53,538 nucleotides of DNA, from positions 1 to 53,538 of the forward strand of contig MCFE01000606.1 of NCBI GenBank assembly GCA_002104905.1. Reading direction: 5' to 3'. Origin of the DNA: Basidiobolus meristosporus CBS 931.73 (Eukaryota > Basidiobolomycota > Basidiobolomycetes > Basidiobolales > Basidiobolaceae). Numbering within the stretch: the stretch's first letter is position 1; each line of letters begins with the position of its first letter. Under the pieces are notes generated by a model, which saw only the letters and a program-made list of their open reading frames with translations, had not been told where the DNA came from and did not search any database. Shown in pieces: positions 44,168-53,538 of this stretch. The translations under genes were made by a program, and so were the position numbers.

Positions 44168-45369
44168 TGTTGTATTACAATTAGTTTGGGGCTTTTTCTA
44201 CAATGTAGAGGCTAGTCAACAATATACAACAACTTCCAGTATGCTAATACTGAAATCGTTTATTGGGAGTTTGATGTACCAACAGAAGATATAACTTTCA
44301 CTAATATCCTCAATCTTAGGCTCAAAATATACTATAGGCGGTGATTCTCACTTCTACAACAGTGTTCTGATCTTCTGTCACCTATTGGGCTTACTTTCTT
44401 TTTTAGTAACTTCTCCTTATTTAGAAGTCACTTTTCTTTCTGAGAAAATATTTCCTAATATGGAAATTCTAAACTCCCCTTTAATCTAAAGGGGGGTTGT
44501 AGAAGTCTCTAAAGGGGTCTTTGGACCTAAAGGGGTCTATAAAGGGATGTCTTTAGAGTAAGGGGGTTTCTTGTAGTGGTCTCTAAAGTGGACTTTACAC
44601 TAAAGGGGTGCCTAAAGGGGCTTCTTTAGAGTAGAGAGGCTTCTTAAAGGGGTCTCTAAAGGGGTCTTTAGACTAAAGGGGTTTCTTAGAGGGGACTGTT
44701 CCAACAGAAAAGTGGTAGTTTTCTTGTAGAACTTAGATTGGATTCTTGTGAGCTTTGCAGTCTCTTTACTGATGTAGTACCAATCAAAGTCAGAATACTC
44801 AACAGTGCAAGTGATGCAGGGGAAGTTTTATAACCTTTAAACTTGTAATTGTAGTATGGAGATTCTGTAAAAAGAAGCTGTCTTTTACTTTTCAGCTGGG
44901 GAAGTCATATATATGAAAATTCTGAAGGATCAAAGATTTTGGGCAATTGTGCAAGCAATACACATGATACAAAGCTAAAATTTTGCAGTGGAACAGTTCA
45001 GACATAGACGCAGCACCTGTGAGAATATCATATAATTTGATTGGCTGCTTCAAAAGTTACATGTGGTCCAAGTTCCCATAGTAATCCTAGCTATAGAGGC
45101 CCAATATATATAATGGACTCTTTTGGTCATAACTCCTCAAGTACTGTTTCAAATGTGCTGTAATTTGAAACATATGTTGACTACTGAGTGTACTGCATGA
45201 CATAGTATTCTTGGGTAGATTTTGTGTCAGGGTCTGGAGTATTTTTTCTTTGAAGTTAGAAATTCTTGATCTTTCACATGTGTTTTACAGTAGCAAAATG
45301 CAAAATAAGGAAATGAGAGCAATATTGGTTTTGAGACATTGTAGTAATGGAATACTTTCCATTACCACA
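44168..45369 (-). repeat. LTR of gypsy F (3' LTR, single copy)
   Basis: On the minus strand it starts TGTGGTAATGGAAAG at 45369, after a purine tract AGTTAGGGGAGACT, and ends near 44168 with TAATACAACA. An AATAAA word is near the 3' end, as expected for a polyadenylation signal. The 1.2-kb length is inferred from these ends, because no partner LTR is in the window. The interior holds the CTAAAGGGG repeat cluster. No gene is present. Confidence 0.6.
44480..44696. repeat. CTAAAGGGG short repeat cluster
   Basis: Within about 215 bp the word AAAGGGG occurs eight times on the plus strand, plus variants (AAAGGGA, AAAGTGG, AGAGGGG). It is mostly within CTCTAAAGGGGTCT-like units spaced 10-50 bp apart. 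The cluster starts with a small inverted repeat (CCCCTTTAATCTAAAGGGG). It lies inside the LTR of F. Confidence 0.85.
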
Positions 45370-46700
45370 AGTCTCCCCTAACTTTGAGAAATAATGCCCT
45401 CATTATTACTTCTGTTATGGAACTTCTTCAATCTGTCACCAGGTTGTGCCAGTGCAAGTGGTGCACCATCAAGTTCTGCTAATTTGTAAGATCCATTTTT
45501 GTTTGCATGTATGTTCTTGTAGGGACCTTGCCATTGCATATCCAGCTTGGATGCCTTGTTTCTCTGGCTCTTGGTTTTGTGAAGCAGTATCTATTCACCT
45601 CCTTCTAACAATATTTTTCTTAGGCATTTTCAAGCATCAAAGTACTCCTTGCCAGCCATTCTGGATTTCTTCAGGTTTTCTGTTACATTCTTTTGCAGAG
45701 TATGAGCTTGTTGAATCTGTTGTACTCTTGCTAACAATAGCTCTGATGTTGTCATGGTTGGTTTCCACAGGAGGGTAAGCCAATTCTCAAAAGATATGTC
45801 TATTGGCAAAACTGCCTTATGTCCATATATTAAAAAAATGGTGTATACCCTGTACTTCTTTAACCATAACTCTATCTGCCCAAATTGCTGCATGAAAGTT
45901 TTTTGCCCACTTGCTGTGTTCTCCACAGCTAAGCTTTGCTTAGGTGTTTGCAAAAGCAGAATATCCATGTTCAGCTGGTGAAATTGCTTGTGGGTGATAT
46001 GGTGCAATATATATAGGCTTGGTTCCATACCTTGTTGCCAGTGCTTGTATTTCATAAGATCCACATTCTCTACTGTCTCCAATAAGGGTGCCAACTGAGC
46101 CATGTCTGAGATACACATCTTCTTTAAGAAATCTTGCTACTGCTTTTTCATTGGCTTTTTTCAGCATTCTAGCCTCTATTCAGCCAGTAAAGTTATCACA
46201 ACAGTCCACTACATACTTATATCCTGCAGTTGCTCTTGGCAAATGTATAATATCAACATATGCAATTTGCCAAGCATAAGACGTGTTTATACTATGAAGT
46301 AGTTCATGCACCTTTTGGTTGTCTCTTCTTTGGCATGGAATACATGATTTCACATTTTCTTTTGTGTTGGTGTATAGAATTGGCCAAAAATACCATAAGG
46401 AGATTTTTGCATATGTTGATGTAATTCTCTTGTGACCTCCTGATTCAGAATCATGCAATTCTTGAATGATCTCCTCTTGATCATGCTTGTCATATATATA
46501 CTGTCAAGCAACTCCATGTTTGCTTTTTCTGAAAAGTGTGCAGTCATGCAGTATAAACTTCAAGGCCTTATTTTTAAATTTGTGCATTGATTTGTGGGCA
46601 TATCAGCAAGAACTTTGAATGATGTAAGAAATTCCTTGATTTGTTGATAATTGCTTTGCATCATATGTCTCAATGAGAATCCAAGACTTCTGTTTTCAAG
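45370..46700 (-). pseudogene. Gypsy F integrase, broken
   Basis: On the minus strand the integrase N-terminus reads KFILHDCTLFRKSKHGV, then ELHDSESGGHKRITSTY with the H...H and CIPCQRR zinc site (46450-46310), IAYVDIIHLPRATAGYKYV with the first catalytic aspartate, YHPQAISPAEHG with a glutamate near 45975, YGHKAVLPIDISFENWL, and a GPY/F module (WQGPYKNI...AQPGDRLKKF) near 45545-45430. Frame changes are frequent. It is a different family from A to E. Its upstream RT is missing because K-family DNA begins near 46700. Confidence 0.75.
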
Positions 46701-46704
46701 AAAC

Positions 46705-47280
46705 TTGTACCAAGACTGGCCCAAAATCTGTTTGCTTACTTGAATCCAGGATAAAGCTCATGGAACTAGTCAAGTGCATTCTGCTTGGCATTGAATTCCT
46801 GATGGTCCCATGGTATGCTGGCCTTAAGGTGATGGCATGCTAGACTTCTGACAACCTCTTGAATATTAGCCCACATTTCATTATTGTTCCTAATGGCTTC
46901 ACAGATCTTCAATGATTTTTAGGCTTAGGTATAAACACCACATTGTCTCCTTCCCATGCTGTGATAGGTTTTTCTGTGGGCTTTATCTTTGGGCACTTTT
47001 ATTGTGCTTCAAACACTCTATGGTGTTCCTCAGCTGTTAGATTGGGAAATGGCCCAATTCTTGGCTGTGACATTGAGCTACTTGAGTCCCTTTTTTGCAG
47101 CAAAGATACTGCTTTCTCTACCTGGGATATTGATTGCTCTACACATATTTTCTGGTCATTTTTCTAGTCTATTTCCTGATTTCTCTGGGCCATTACATCT
47201 ATCCTATCAGCCACTGAACCTAATTACTTCATTAATGCTTTGGTATGAGCAGATAACTTTGCTTTGTTTTTTGGTGGCAT
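46705..47280 (-). pseudogene. K-family second gene, copy S5, N-terminal part
   Basis: It starts at ATG 47280 on the minus strand (MPPKNKAKLSAHTKALM). Compared with S1, the segment between the N-terminus and the coiled part is missing, so the start joins directly to GSVADRIDVMAQRNQEI. The central blocks (PTEKPITAWEGDNVVFIPKP) and the FILDSSKQTDFGPVL part are present. It ends near 46705 where the gypsy F relic begins. Confidence 0.6.
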
Positions 47281-47502
47281 ATAAATGGAAGTGAGTCAAA
47301 CTAAATGGGAAATAGTGTTACATACACACAAGTATGTGGTGCCACAATTTTATTTTTAATGCTTACTATAGCATGTCATCTTTGAATTTTACATTCATGT
47401 AGTTGCAATGTCTCAAATACAAGACTGTCTTAAATTCACATGAGTATTGACCAAAAAGTGATATAATAGCATCACATTGTCAGAGGTCAAACTGTTTTTC
47501 CC
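47281..47502. promoter_or_regulatory. Divergent promoter region between S5 and T2
   Basis: 222 bp between start codons, the same size as in K1 (221 bp), with the conserved leader block on the S5 side. Confidence 0.55.
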
Positions 47503-48738
47503 ATGGACAAGACTACTTTAACCCAACACTGTAAGAGAAGAGAAAAAAGACCATGTGACTATTGTAGCAAGCCTCTCAGCTATAAAGCATGCAGACAGCA
47601 TAGGAAGTATTATAAGGATCATGGCCAGTGTTTTGCCACACAAGTCATATTTGACCATTCATTGGTCACTACTGTACCAACATTATCTTGCTGGCCAGTT
47701 GATACTTCTATATTAGCACCTGGCCATCCTTGTCACCTTGCACAAACTGAGTCAGGTGAGTTTGTGATGCCTTTAGGCTCACCTCAGCCTTCTAAATATG
47801 GCATGCTGTGTGATAACTCTGACAAAGAAGGTTCACTGATGGATTGTGAGCCTATCTCCCCTAACAACAGTACCACATATGAGCCTGGTCAAATCCCAAT
47901 ATGCAATGAGACAGCACGCATTGAAACAAACGCCAAGAATACTCAATAGAGCCAAGTGAGCCCAGTGATCCATCTACTGGTGAATGATGTAATAATGTGG
48001 CTGGAGAAGTGGCATGATTCCACTAATATCTGTAATGGGGGCTTTAAGGATTTTACTACTACTTTTTGCCAAAATCATTCTGGGATGCAACTTACCATGT
48101 AATGGTACAAGTGGACAACTGACATGCAGCTGGCAAAATATGATCCAGACACTGTCCTGATTCAAGCACGTGTTAACAGTTGCATAGCATTCATATCCAA
48201 AAATGCTACCATTGCAACATGTCCAAATTGTCAGGAATCCACTGCCATTGAGGGATATATTGTTCACACTCTAGATATATTTTGGTGATACCCCATCTGA
48301 GGAAGCTAATGCAGTCTAACAAATATTGCAAAGCTACACAGTGCTGCACCCAGTATCAAGCATGTGCAAACATATCCAATATATTTGATGGCAAACATTA
48401 CAAACAGCTAAGAAGCAAGAGCTACTTTGAAGGTATGTATGACTATGCCTTTGCCTTAGCACTTGATGGATTCTCACTTAACAAGTACTCTACCAGCAAA
48501 TCCTGCTGGCCACTGATTCTCATTAATCTGAACCTACTGCCCATCTTACAGTACCAGAGGAATAATCCAATGGTAGTCTCACTGGTATCTGGGCCTAAAT
48601 CACCATCCAACCTGGATAAATTCTGCATGCTTTCCAGCACAATAACAGTAAATGGCTGTCATGTAAAAGTGCATATTATTATCTGCACTGGAGATACCCC
48701 AGCCATCAGCAAGATAGCAGGTTTTTTCTGGGCACAAT
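47503..48738 (+). pseudogene. tnp2-like transposase, K copy T2, cut by Harb3
   Basis: It starts at ATG 47503 (MDKTTLTQHCKRREKR). The cysteine site is CDYCSKPLSYKACRQH (CX2CX9CX2H). The first frame is open for 148 codons. After breaks at 47947-48281 a second frame (48282-48740) holds IFDGKHYKQLRSKSYFEGMYD, SCWPLILINLNLLPIL, VSLVSGPKS and CTGDTPAISKIAGF. It is interrupted at 48739 by the Harb3 left terminus, so the rest of the transposase is missing. It is the best preserved N-terminal half of this protein in the window. Confidence 0.72.
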
Positions 48739-50658
48739 AGACTTGTTCCACCATACCGTGCCAGGGCACGCAGTGCAATCTGTGGTTGTAAAGGACGATA
48801 GGGTGTAATATTATAGCTACCAGAATGCAGGATTGTTCTTGGACAATCTTGCACTTTGCAGGACAATCTTGCTCACTATGGCACAATCTGACACAATGAG
48901 GTTGGCACCAATGATTGTGCCAACTTGTAATGTTTGCATCATGTGTGCAATTGGATACCGCTATTATGGCAGGTAAAATCCAGTATTTGGATATGTTTCT
49001 TTAATGTAAATGGAAATAAATGTGTATCACACTATAAACTACACTGATACTTACCATTTTGGTTACCCCCACTCCAATTGGACAGTATCTCAGTGGTTAA
49101 TTGGTCCAAAAGTATCCTGAAGCTGGCAGCCCCCAATTGGCTCATTGACTACTAAAAAAGCTACCTGATTTGCCATCAAATATCCCATTTTGCCCATTGA
49201 GCAAGTAAATCCCTGATCCTAGTGATTGGACAAGGTGTCATAGCTAGCACATGAGCGATTGTGTTGGTGCAAAACAGATCCAATAGCTGCACTGGTATTA
49301 CAGATGACGTATATATATGCAGGGTGTTTATTTATAGGGGTTCTGTCTCAAATGTGAGATGACCTTGATATTACTTATATCAAAAATTTGATGATCACTG
49401 ATTTGCAATGGCTTGATTTGGATTGCAAAAAAAATGGGTTGTTGGGATCATTACAAATTTTAGCAATTCAAAGCAATTGCATCATCTTCTCCTGGTTTTT
49501 TTTCTCAAAGGGATTACTACTGAAGCATTTGGTAGTGACTCACTTTCCACACCTACACTACTTCCTGGCTGACTATCATCTTGGCTACTTGTGTATTTGT
49601 AGTCAGTATTTTACCTCCTAGTTCATTAGTGCAATGCTGTAGCTTGGCTGCGCTGAATTGCTCCAACTGAACCAACTGAACCAGCCTGTAGTGCCACGCG
49701 CTGACGCATTCTTTTACTTGCCAAGGGCTCTGGTGGTTGAGGCACTTCATGTTGGTCATCATCAGTCAGTTCACCAGAAGTAACTTGCTGATGGTCAGGC
49801 AAAACAGCACGTGCAGGTGCTCCTTGATGCGTTAAGATGGCCCTTGGCTGCGTTCAATGTGATGCTGCATGTTGACGCAACTTGGTCCACTCCAATGGAC
49901 TTGTGTCTAAATGAGCAGTTTGGCAAGTTCTTGTAGTTTTGCTCTGAAGCGCACGTGTTGACTCAATGCACGTTAACTCAATGCGGGGGATTCTGGTAAA
50001 GGGTGTTGGCATGGTCTGGACTGACATGCGCCAGCGCACTGTGGTTGCAAGAGATGGTTGGGAATCTAGCAAGGCATGCTGGTACAATCTGGACAATGTT
50101 GCTTGCGGTCTGTATTCTTCCTCCTGAAGCTCACCATCTGATTCTTTATGGTATTCACTTACCCTCTGTCTAATACTTTGGAGCTGTTGCCTGGATGAGT
50201 CCTGTGTATATTGCTCTTGGAAGCCACTTAGCTCTACTAATATATCACGTAGTACATTAGTTAATTGAGGCAAAAACTCATTCAAAATCTCTTTGGTTCC
50301 CAAAGTTGAGGCACAAAGGGACATGTCCGGCCCGTACTGTGCAAATTGCACGCAAAATCATTCCCGCGTGGCTTCTTTGTCAAATCCCCTCACTCTCAGC
50401 TCATTTTTGATTTCAATACTTGTCTTGTTATATATCTTCTTACATACATTGGCTGGCATCTTGATGTAGAACTCATGCCACAGCTTTCTACTCAAATTCT
50501 TCCATCTTTGTCAACTCTCTGAGGTATCTAGTTCTGCTAGATTAATCAGTAGTGCCCAAATATCTGTATGAAGGCTCATCATAGATACTTGGGCCATACT
50601 AAAATCATTTGGCAAGAACTTGAACGGATCCAACATTGACTTTTCCAGTCTGGACCGC
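48739..50658 (+). mobile_element. PIF/Harbinger copy Harb3, right part missing
   Basis: The left terminus AGACTTGTTCC is at 48739, with AAT before it as the likely target duplication (not testable). The left arm and the accessory gene follow as in Harb1. At 50659 the LTR of gypsy C2 begins, so the divergent region, the transposase and the right terminus are absent. Many CpG sites of Harb1 and Harb2 are TpG or CpA here. Confidence 0.9.
49497..50658 (-). pseudogene. Harbinger accessory protein, copy 3, decayed
   Basis: On the minus strand the sequence follows copies 1 and 2 from the NDFSMAQVSM part on, with a 165-codon open stretch (50351-49854). The two codons that are TGA in copy 1 or copy 2 are CAA here (50105-50103 and 49787-49785). 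Other stops are present, and the 5' end is cut by gypsy C2. Confidence 0.8.
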
Positions 50659-51729
50659 TGTAGTGGGGTGACAATGACACCCACTGACAGATGTGCTCAT
50701 TCCCTTATTTTCTACTTCCCTATATCTCTACTACACTTATTTTAGTTTTATCCCATTTGTCTTACCCAATCAGTACTATCCCATAAGCCGGTTGACTATC
50801 ACACCTGCTTACCTTATTGCATAAGTTACCCCTCACTTTATGTAAGATTACTAGCTATAAGTACTTCTATATTAGGCAAGTACCCGCGCCAGTACCCGTG
50901 ACACATGATCAGCCCGTGTCACCATCCCTACCATTTCCATACCATATATGGTATCCCCATGTTGCACAGGTTTCAGAATACTGATTCCTGATTGGTTGGA
51001 TGTGCTGTGCCTCTTAGAACCTTCCGGCACCTACTTAGAACATTCTTAGGTCATTCTGATGTCATTAAGATTTCTATTGAACTCCGGAACCTTCTGGAAC
51101 ACCATGATTAGTAATCACTTAGCCAGTGAGAAAAGTATATAAGGGAGGCTATCCCTCAACAATAAATCATCATCCCTTTTATCAATATACCGACTTGTTG
51201 ATTAGTGTGATCACTGCTACCTGCTGCTAACTGAACTTCCAACCCTAGACCACAGGACACTCCCAGGAAACCGCGCTGACAGCCAACTGACCTTGGAGGC
51301 ACTACTTGTGAGGAATACTCAGAGTAGGTATCTTTTATTATATTTGATTCTTTCCCAAGTTTGTTCTTGTACAGGCAAAGATACTTTTCTGTCTTTGTAA
51401 CTATTGACCACAGCTGCATTCTTATCAAGTCCCTGCTGGTGGAGTTTACAGTTGTTTTGACTTTGGAAGCTTTAGTACATTGTCATCTCAAAGGACGCTG
51501 AACCCAGCACATACTTTTGTTAAGACGCCAACTAAGTTGGGGATTGTAGCTCAATAGTTTTCCCTTGACAAGCTTGTGGCTTTATTCCCCTTCACATTAG
51601 ATTAGAGACAGAACCCAAGTATTCCTAGCAAGCTTTTGCCAGAGGTTATTGCACCCAGTGAACACCCCACACACAAAACACTTGAGAAGTGTTGGACGTA
51701 TCTCTCCCTTGGACCTATACACCACCACA
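50659..51729 (+). repeat. 5' LTR of gypsy C2
   Basis: From TGTAGTGGGG to ACCACCACA, about 1071 bp. The left end matches C1 at 10343. The right end is set by the primer-site-like TGGCACCC that follows. It contains a TATA box (51136) and an AATAAA word (51161-51166) about 25 bp downstream. Two blocks match the E LTR (51431-51456 and 51534-51557). Confidence 0.78.
51136..51143 (+). promoter_or_regulatory. TATA box in the C2 LTR
   Basis: TATATAAG, followed by GGAGGC. The likely transcription start of C2 is about 30 bp downstream. Confidence 0.55.
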
Positions 51730-51733
51730 TATT

Positions 51734-51750
51734 TGGCACCCAATGTGGGG
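51734..51750 (+). promoter_or_regulatory. Primer binding site of gypsy C2
   Basis: TGGCACCCAATGTGGGG begins about 5 bp after the LTR. The first three bases TGG pair with the CCA tail of a tRNA, as in classical primer sites. Element D has TGGTGCC at the same distance. I cannot name the tRNA with confidence. Confidence 0.6.
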
Positions 51751-51870
51751 GGTTCATACAAGCTCCCTAGGACCCAACAAGATTTACCTGAAGATTTGAG
51801 CTGTTATCCACCTATTGAAAAGAGACTACCGATATTACCAAGATTACAACACCAACATACCTGCCCAAAA

Positions 51871-53538
51871 ATGAACTCTATGCCATTACCACTCTCACAT
51901 GGAGCCCCACAGTTTGATGGAAAGAATGTGGAGAGCTTCATATTCAAATGGGAGAAGCTCTGCAAGATGTGCAGCCTATCTGAACAAGAAATGGCTGAAG
52001 ACTTCCCCTACTACTGCACCGATGAAATTACCACTAAGCTTCTCAGACAAGGAGACATTCTCACTGACTGGGCCTTAATGAAGACCTACCTACAGACCAA
52101 GTATGGTAGACCCCAGATATACTATGGAATTGAAGATCTCAGGCACTTTGGAAGAACTGGACTTTCCAAGCTACCACTTGAAGAGTTCATTCAACAGTAT
52201 GAAGATATGGCCAAGCCACTCCTAGAGTCCCAGGCTATAACTGAGTTTACCATGACACTTTACCTTGCACAAGGGCTTCCCCAGGACTTGGCAAGGAAAG
52301 TTGACTTACATGCTGCCAAGGATGACAAGTCTGGCATTCCTTGCTTTGCAGAAACGAAATGTGTTCTCCTAGAGGCAAAGCAAACTTCTACCTTTATGAG
52401 ACTCCTGACATCTAATCTGCCAGACCAGTCAACCAAGGAGCCAAGGAGTGCTGCTGCTGACAATCAGACCTACACTACTGACAGAATTGACCAACTTGCT
52501 GAACAGCTACAAAAGCTAGCCATCAAGATTAATGGCTCAGCTGAGGTTGCTACTGAGGGACAAAGACCTTTGCCCAGGCACTGCATCTGGTGTGACTCTA
52601 CTCAGCATGCCAGACGAGAATGCTCAGAGCTTAGCCAGCTACTCAGAGAAGGAGCAGTACAGTTTGATGCTGATGGAATGCTTGCTGACAAGGAAGGAAG
52701 AAGGATTCCCACTAATTTCTGAAGAGGAGGGATGAGAGCCCTTTTCCAGAAATCTGACTCAGCAACCAGAAAGATTACTGTTGATGCCCCTATTGGGACT
52801 CATAAAGTGAATTCAAGCAGCTCTGACAACAGACAATATGAAGTTGATGCCTTTGCTACCAAAAGACACCTCCCTGAAGAACCTGCCAAACCCATCCTTA
52901 GAAGACCACGATTTGAAGAACCTGAAGTTGTTATTGACAAGAGGCCTAGTATGCTGCCCACCCAAGATCCATTGCCTCACTTTCAGATGACCTCAAAGAT
53001 AGCAAGCTACTCAAGCCCTCAACTGATTACTGAGAAGCTGCTGAAGCAGAACCTCACTTTGTCGGTTGGAGAAATCATGAGTGTATCCCCATCTGTTAGG
53101 AAGACCTTTGATGAGCAGCTTAGAACAAGACGACAAGCTGTTGAACATATGGACACTCATATAATTCAGACAAACCATGAAGACCACCAAAAGGATGACA
53201 ACACTACTGAATATAAGACCTTCTACTCAGTTGCAACTGCTGTGGTGAAAGGGTATATATATGATGACCCTGTTGACTGCCATATTGACAGTGGCTCAGA
53301 GATTTGTGTTATGCCGCTAGACTTCTGGAAGACACTTAAAAGCAAGGAGCTACTGCCTGTTGATAGAGATATTGGATGGAACATGACTGATGCAAACTCA
53401 GGATCTAGTCCACTCTACGGTGTAGTGCACAAGTTCCCTATTGAGGTACAAGGAATCAAGGTCTGGCTTCCCCTCTTCATCTGCCAGAAGGCAAACTTTG
53501 ACCTTCTGCTAGGTAGACCATGGGAAACCAGTACTAAG
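51871..53538 (+). pseudogene. C2 gag and protease start, one stop in gag
   Basis: I chose ATG 51871 because the frame upstream of it overlaps the LTR and primer site. Gag has the core GAPQFDGKNVESFIFKWEKLC near residue 10 and a zinc knuckle CIWCDSTQHARREC (CX2CX4HX4C) near 52580-52625. The TGA at 52720-52722 stands where C1 has CAA. The frame continues past it to the protease with CHIDSGSEICVMPLDFW (53280-53330) and NFDLLLGRPWE at the window end. It keeps D-S-G intact. Confidence 0.85.

Larger units (their letters stand above)
50659..53538 (+). mobile_element. Ty3/gypsy family C, copy C2 (5' part)
   Basis: 5' LTR, primer site, gag and the start of protease; the rest lies beyond the window end. 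It is inserted in Harb3. The preceding ACCGC (50654-50658) is the likely target duplication but cannot be verified here. C1 at 10343 is a second, deleted copy. Confidence 0.88.

Noticed and set aside
44480-44696. Telomere-like array
   Set aside because: The unit is AAAGGGG with irregular spacing and not a uniform TTAGGG-type tandem, and it sits inside an LTR.
1-53538. CRISPR arrays, bacterial operons or ribosome binding sites
   Set aside because: No regularly spaced direct repeats were seen, and the content is clearly eukaryotic.

Overview
The window looks like a piece of a filamentous fungal genome, most likely a basidiomycete, lying entirely inside a transposon graveyard. I infer this from the mix of Ty3/gypsy and Ty1/copia LTR retrotransposons, two-gene PIF/Harbinger DNA transposons and tnp2-like (CACTA-type) transposases. 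I saw no host gene, rRNA, tRNA gene or CRISPR array. Family letters used here (A to F, Harb, K) are mine.

Layout. 1-6555: two Ty3/gypsy elements of family A in tandem (A1 truncated by the window start, A2 complete but broken), sharing one LTR at 1554-1921. A solo copia LTR sits in the A2 gag. 6556-24658: a deep nest. An inverted A LTR (A3) cuts the A2 3' LTR. A3 holds Harb1 (6809-10236) and gypsy C1 (from 10343). C1 holds gypsy D (11585-22092, paired 378-bp LTRs). D holds gypsy E on the minus strand (about 13335-20456), and E holds Harb2 (14942-18344). C1 resumes at 22093 and is cut by a doubly truncated minus-strand A copy (A4). 24659-32210: a CACTA-like element K1 with two divergent genes, a copia relic carrying a solo A LTR, and a relic of the second K gene. 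32211-37405: a decayed Harbinger relic (Harb4) split by a full-length copia element B1 (32236-36917, 369-bp LTRs, 5-bp target duplication GATTT). 37406-48738: gypsy and K-family fragments, including two more divergent K gene pairs and a gypsy integrase relic (F) with a 1.2-kb LTR. 48739-50658: truncated Harb3. 50659-53538: the 5' part of gypsy C2, running off the window.

How the parts work. Each gypsy unit encodes gag, protease, reverse transcriptase, RNase H and integrase, transcribed from its LTR. Copia B1 has the order gag, protease, integrase, RT, RNase H, and its primer site matches the anticodon region of initiator tRNA-Met. Harbinger units carry a DDE transposase and a divergently transcribed basic accessory protein. 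K units carry a tnp2-like transposase and a divergently transcribed protein that I do not recognise.

Most coding regions are broken. In several cases the stop replaces a CGA codon still present in a sister copy, which points to CpG decay. The best preserved genes are the two Harbinger transposases (294 codons, four residue differences), the A1 integrase and the E reverse transcriptase. The most interesting unexplained items are the divergent K gene, an unknown reading frame next to the 3' LTR of D, and sequence blocks shared by the LTRs of the otherwise different C and E families.
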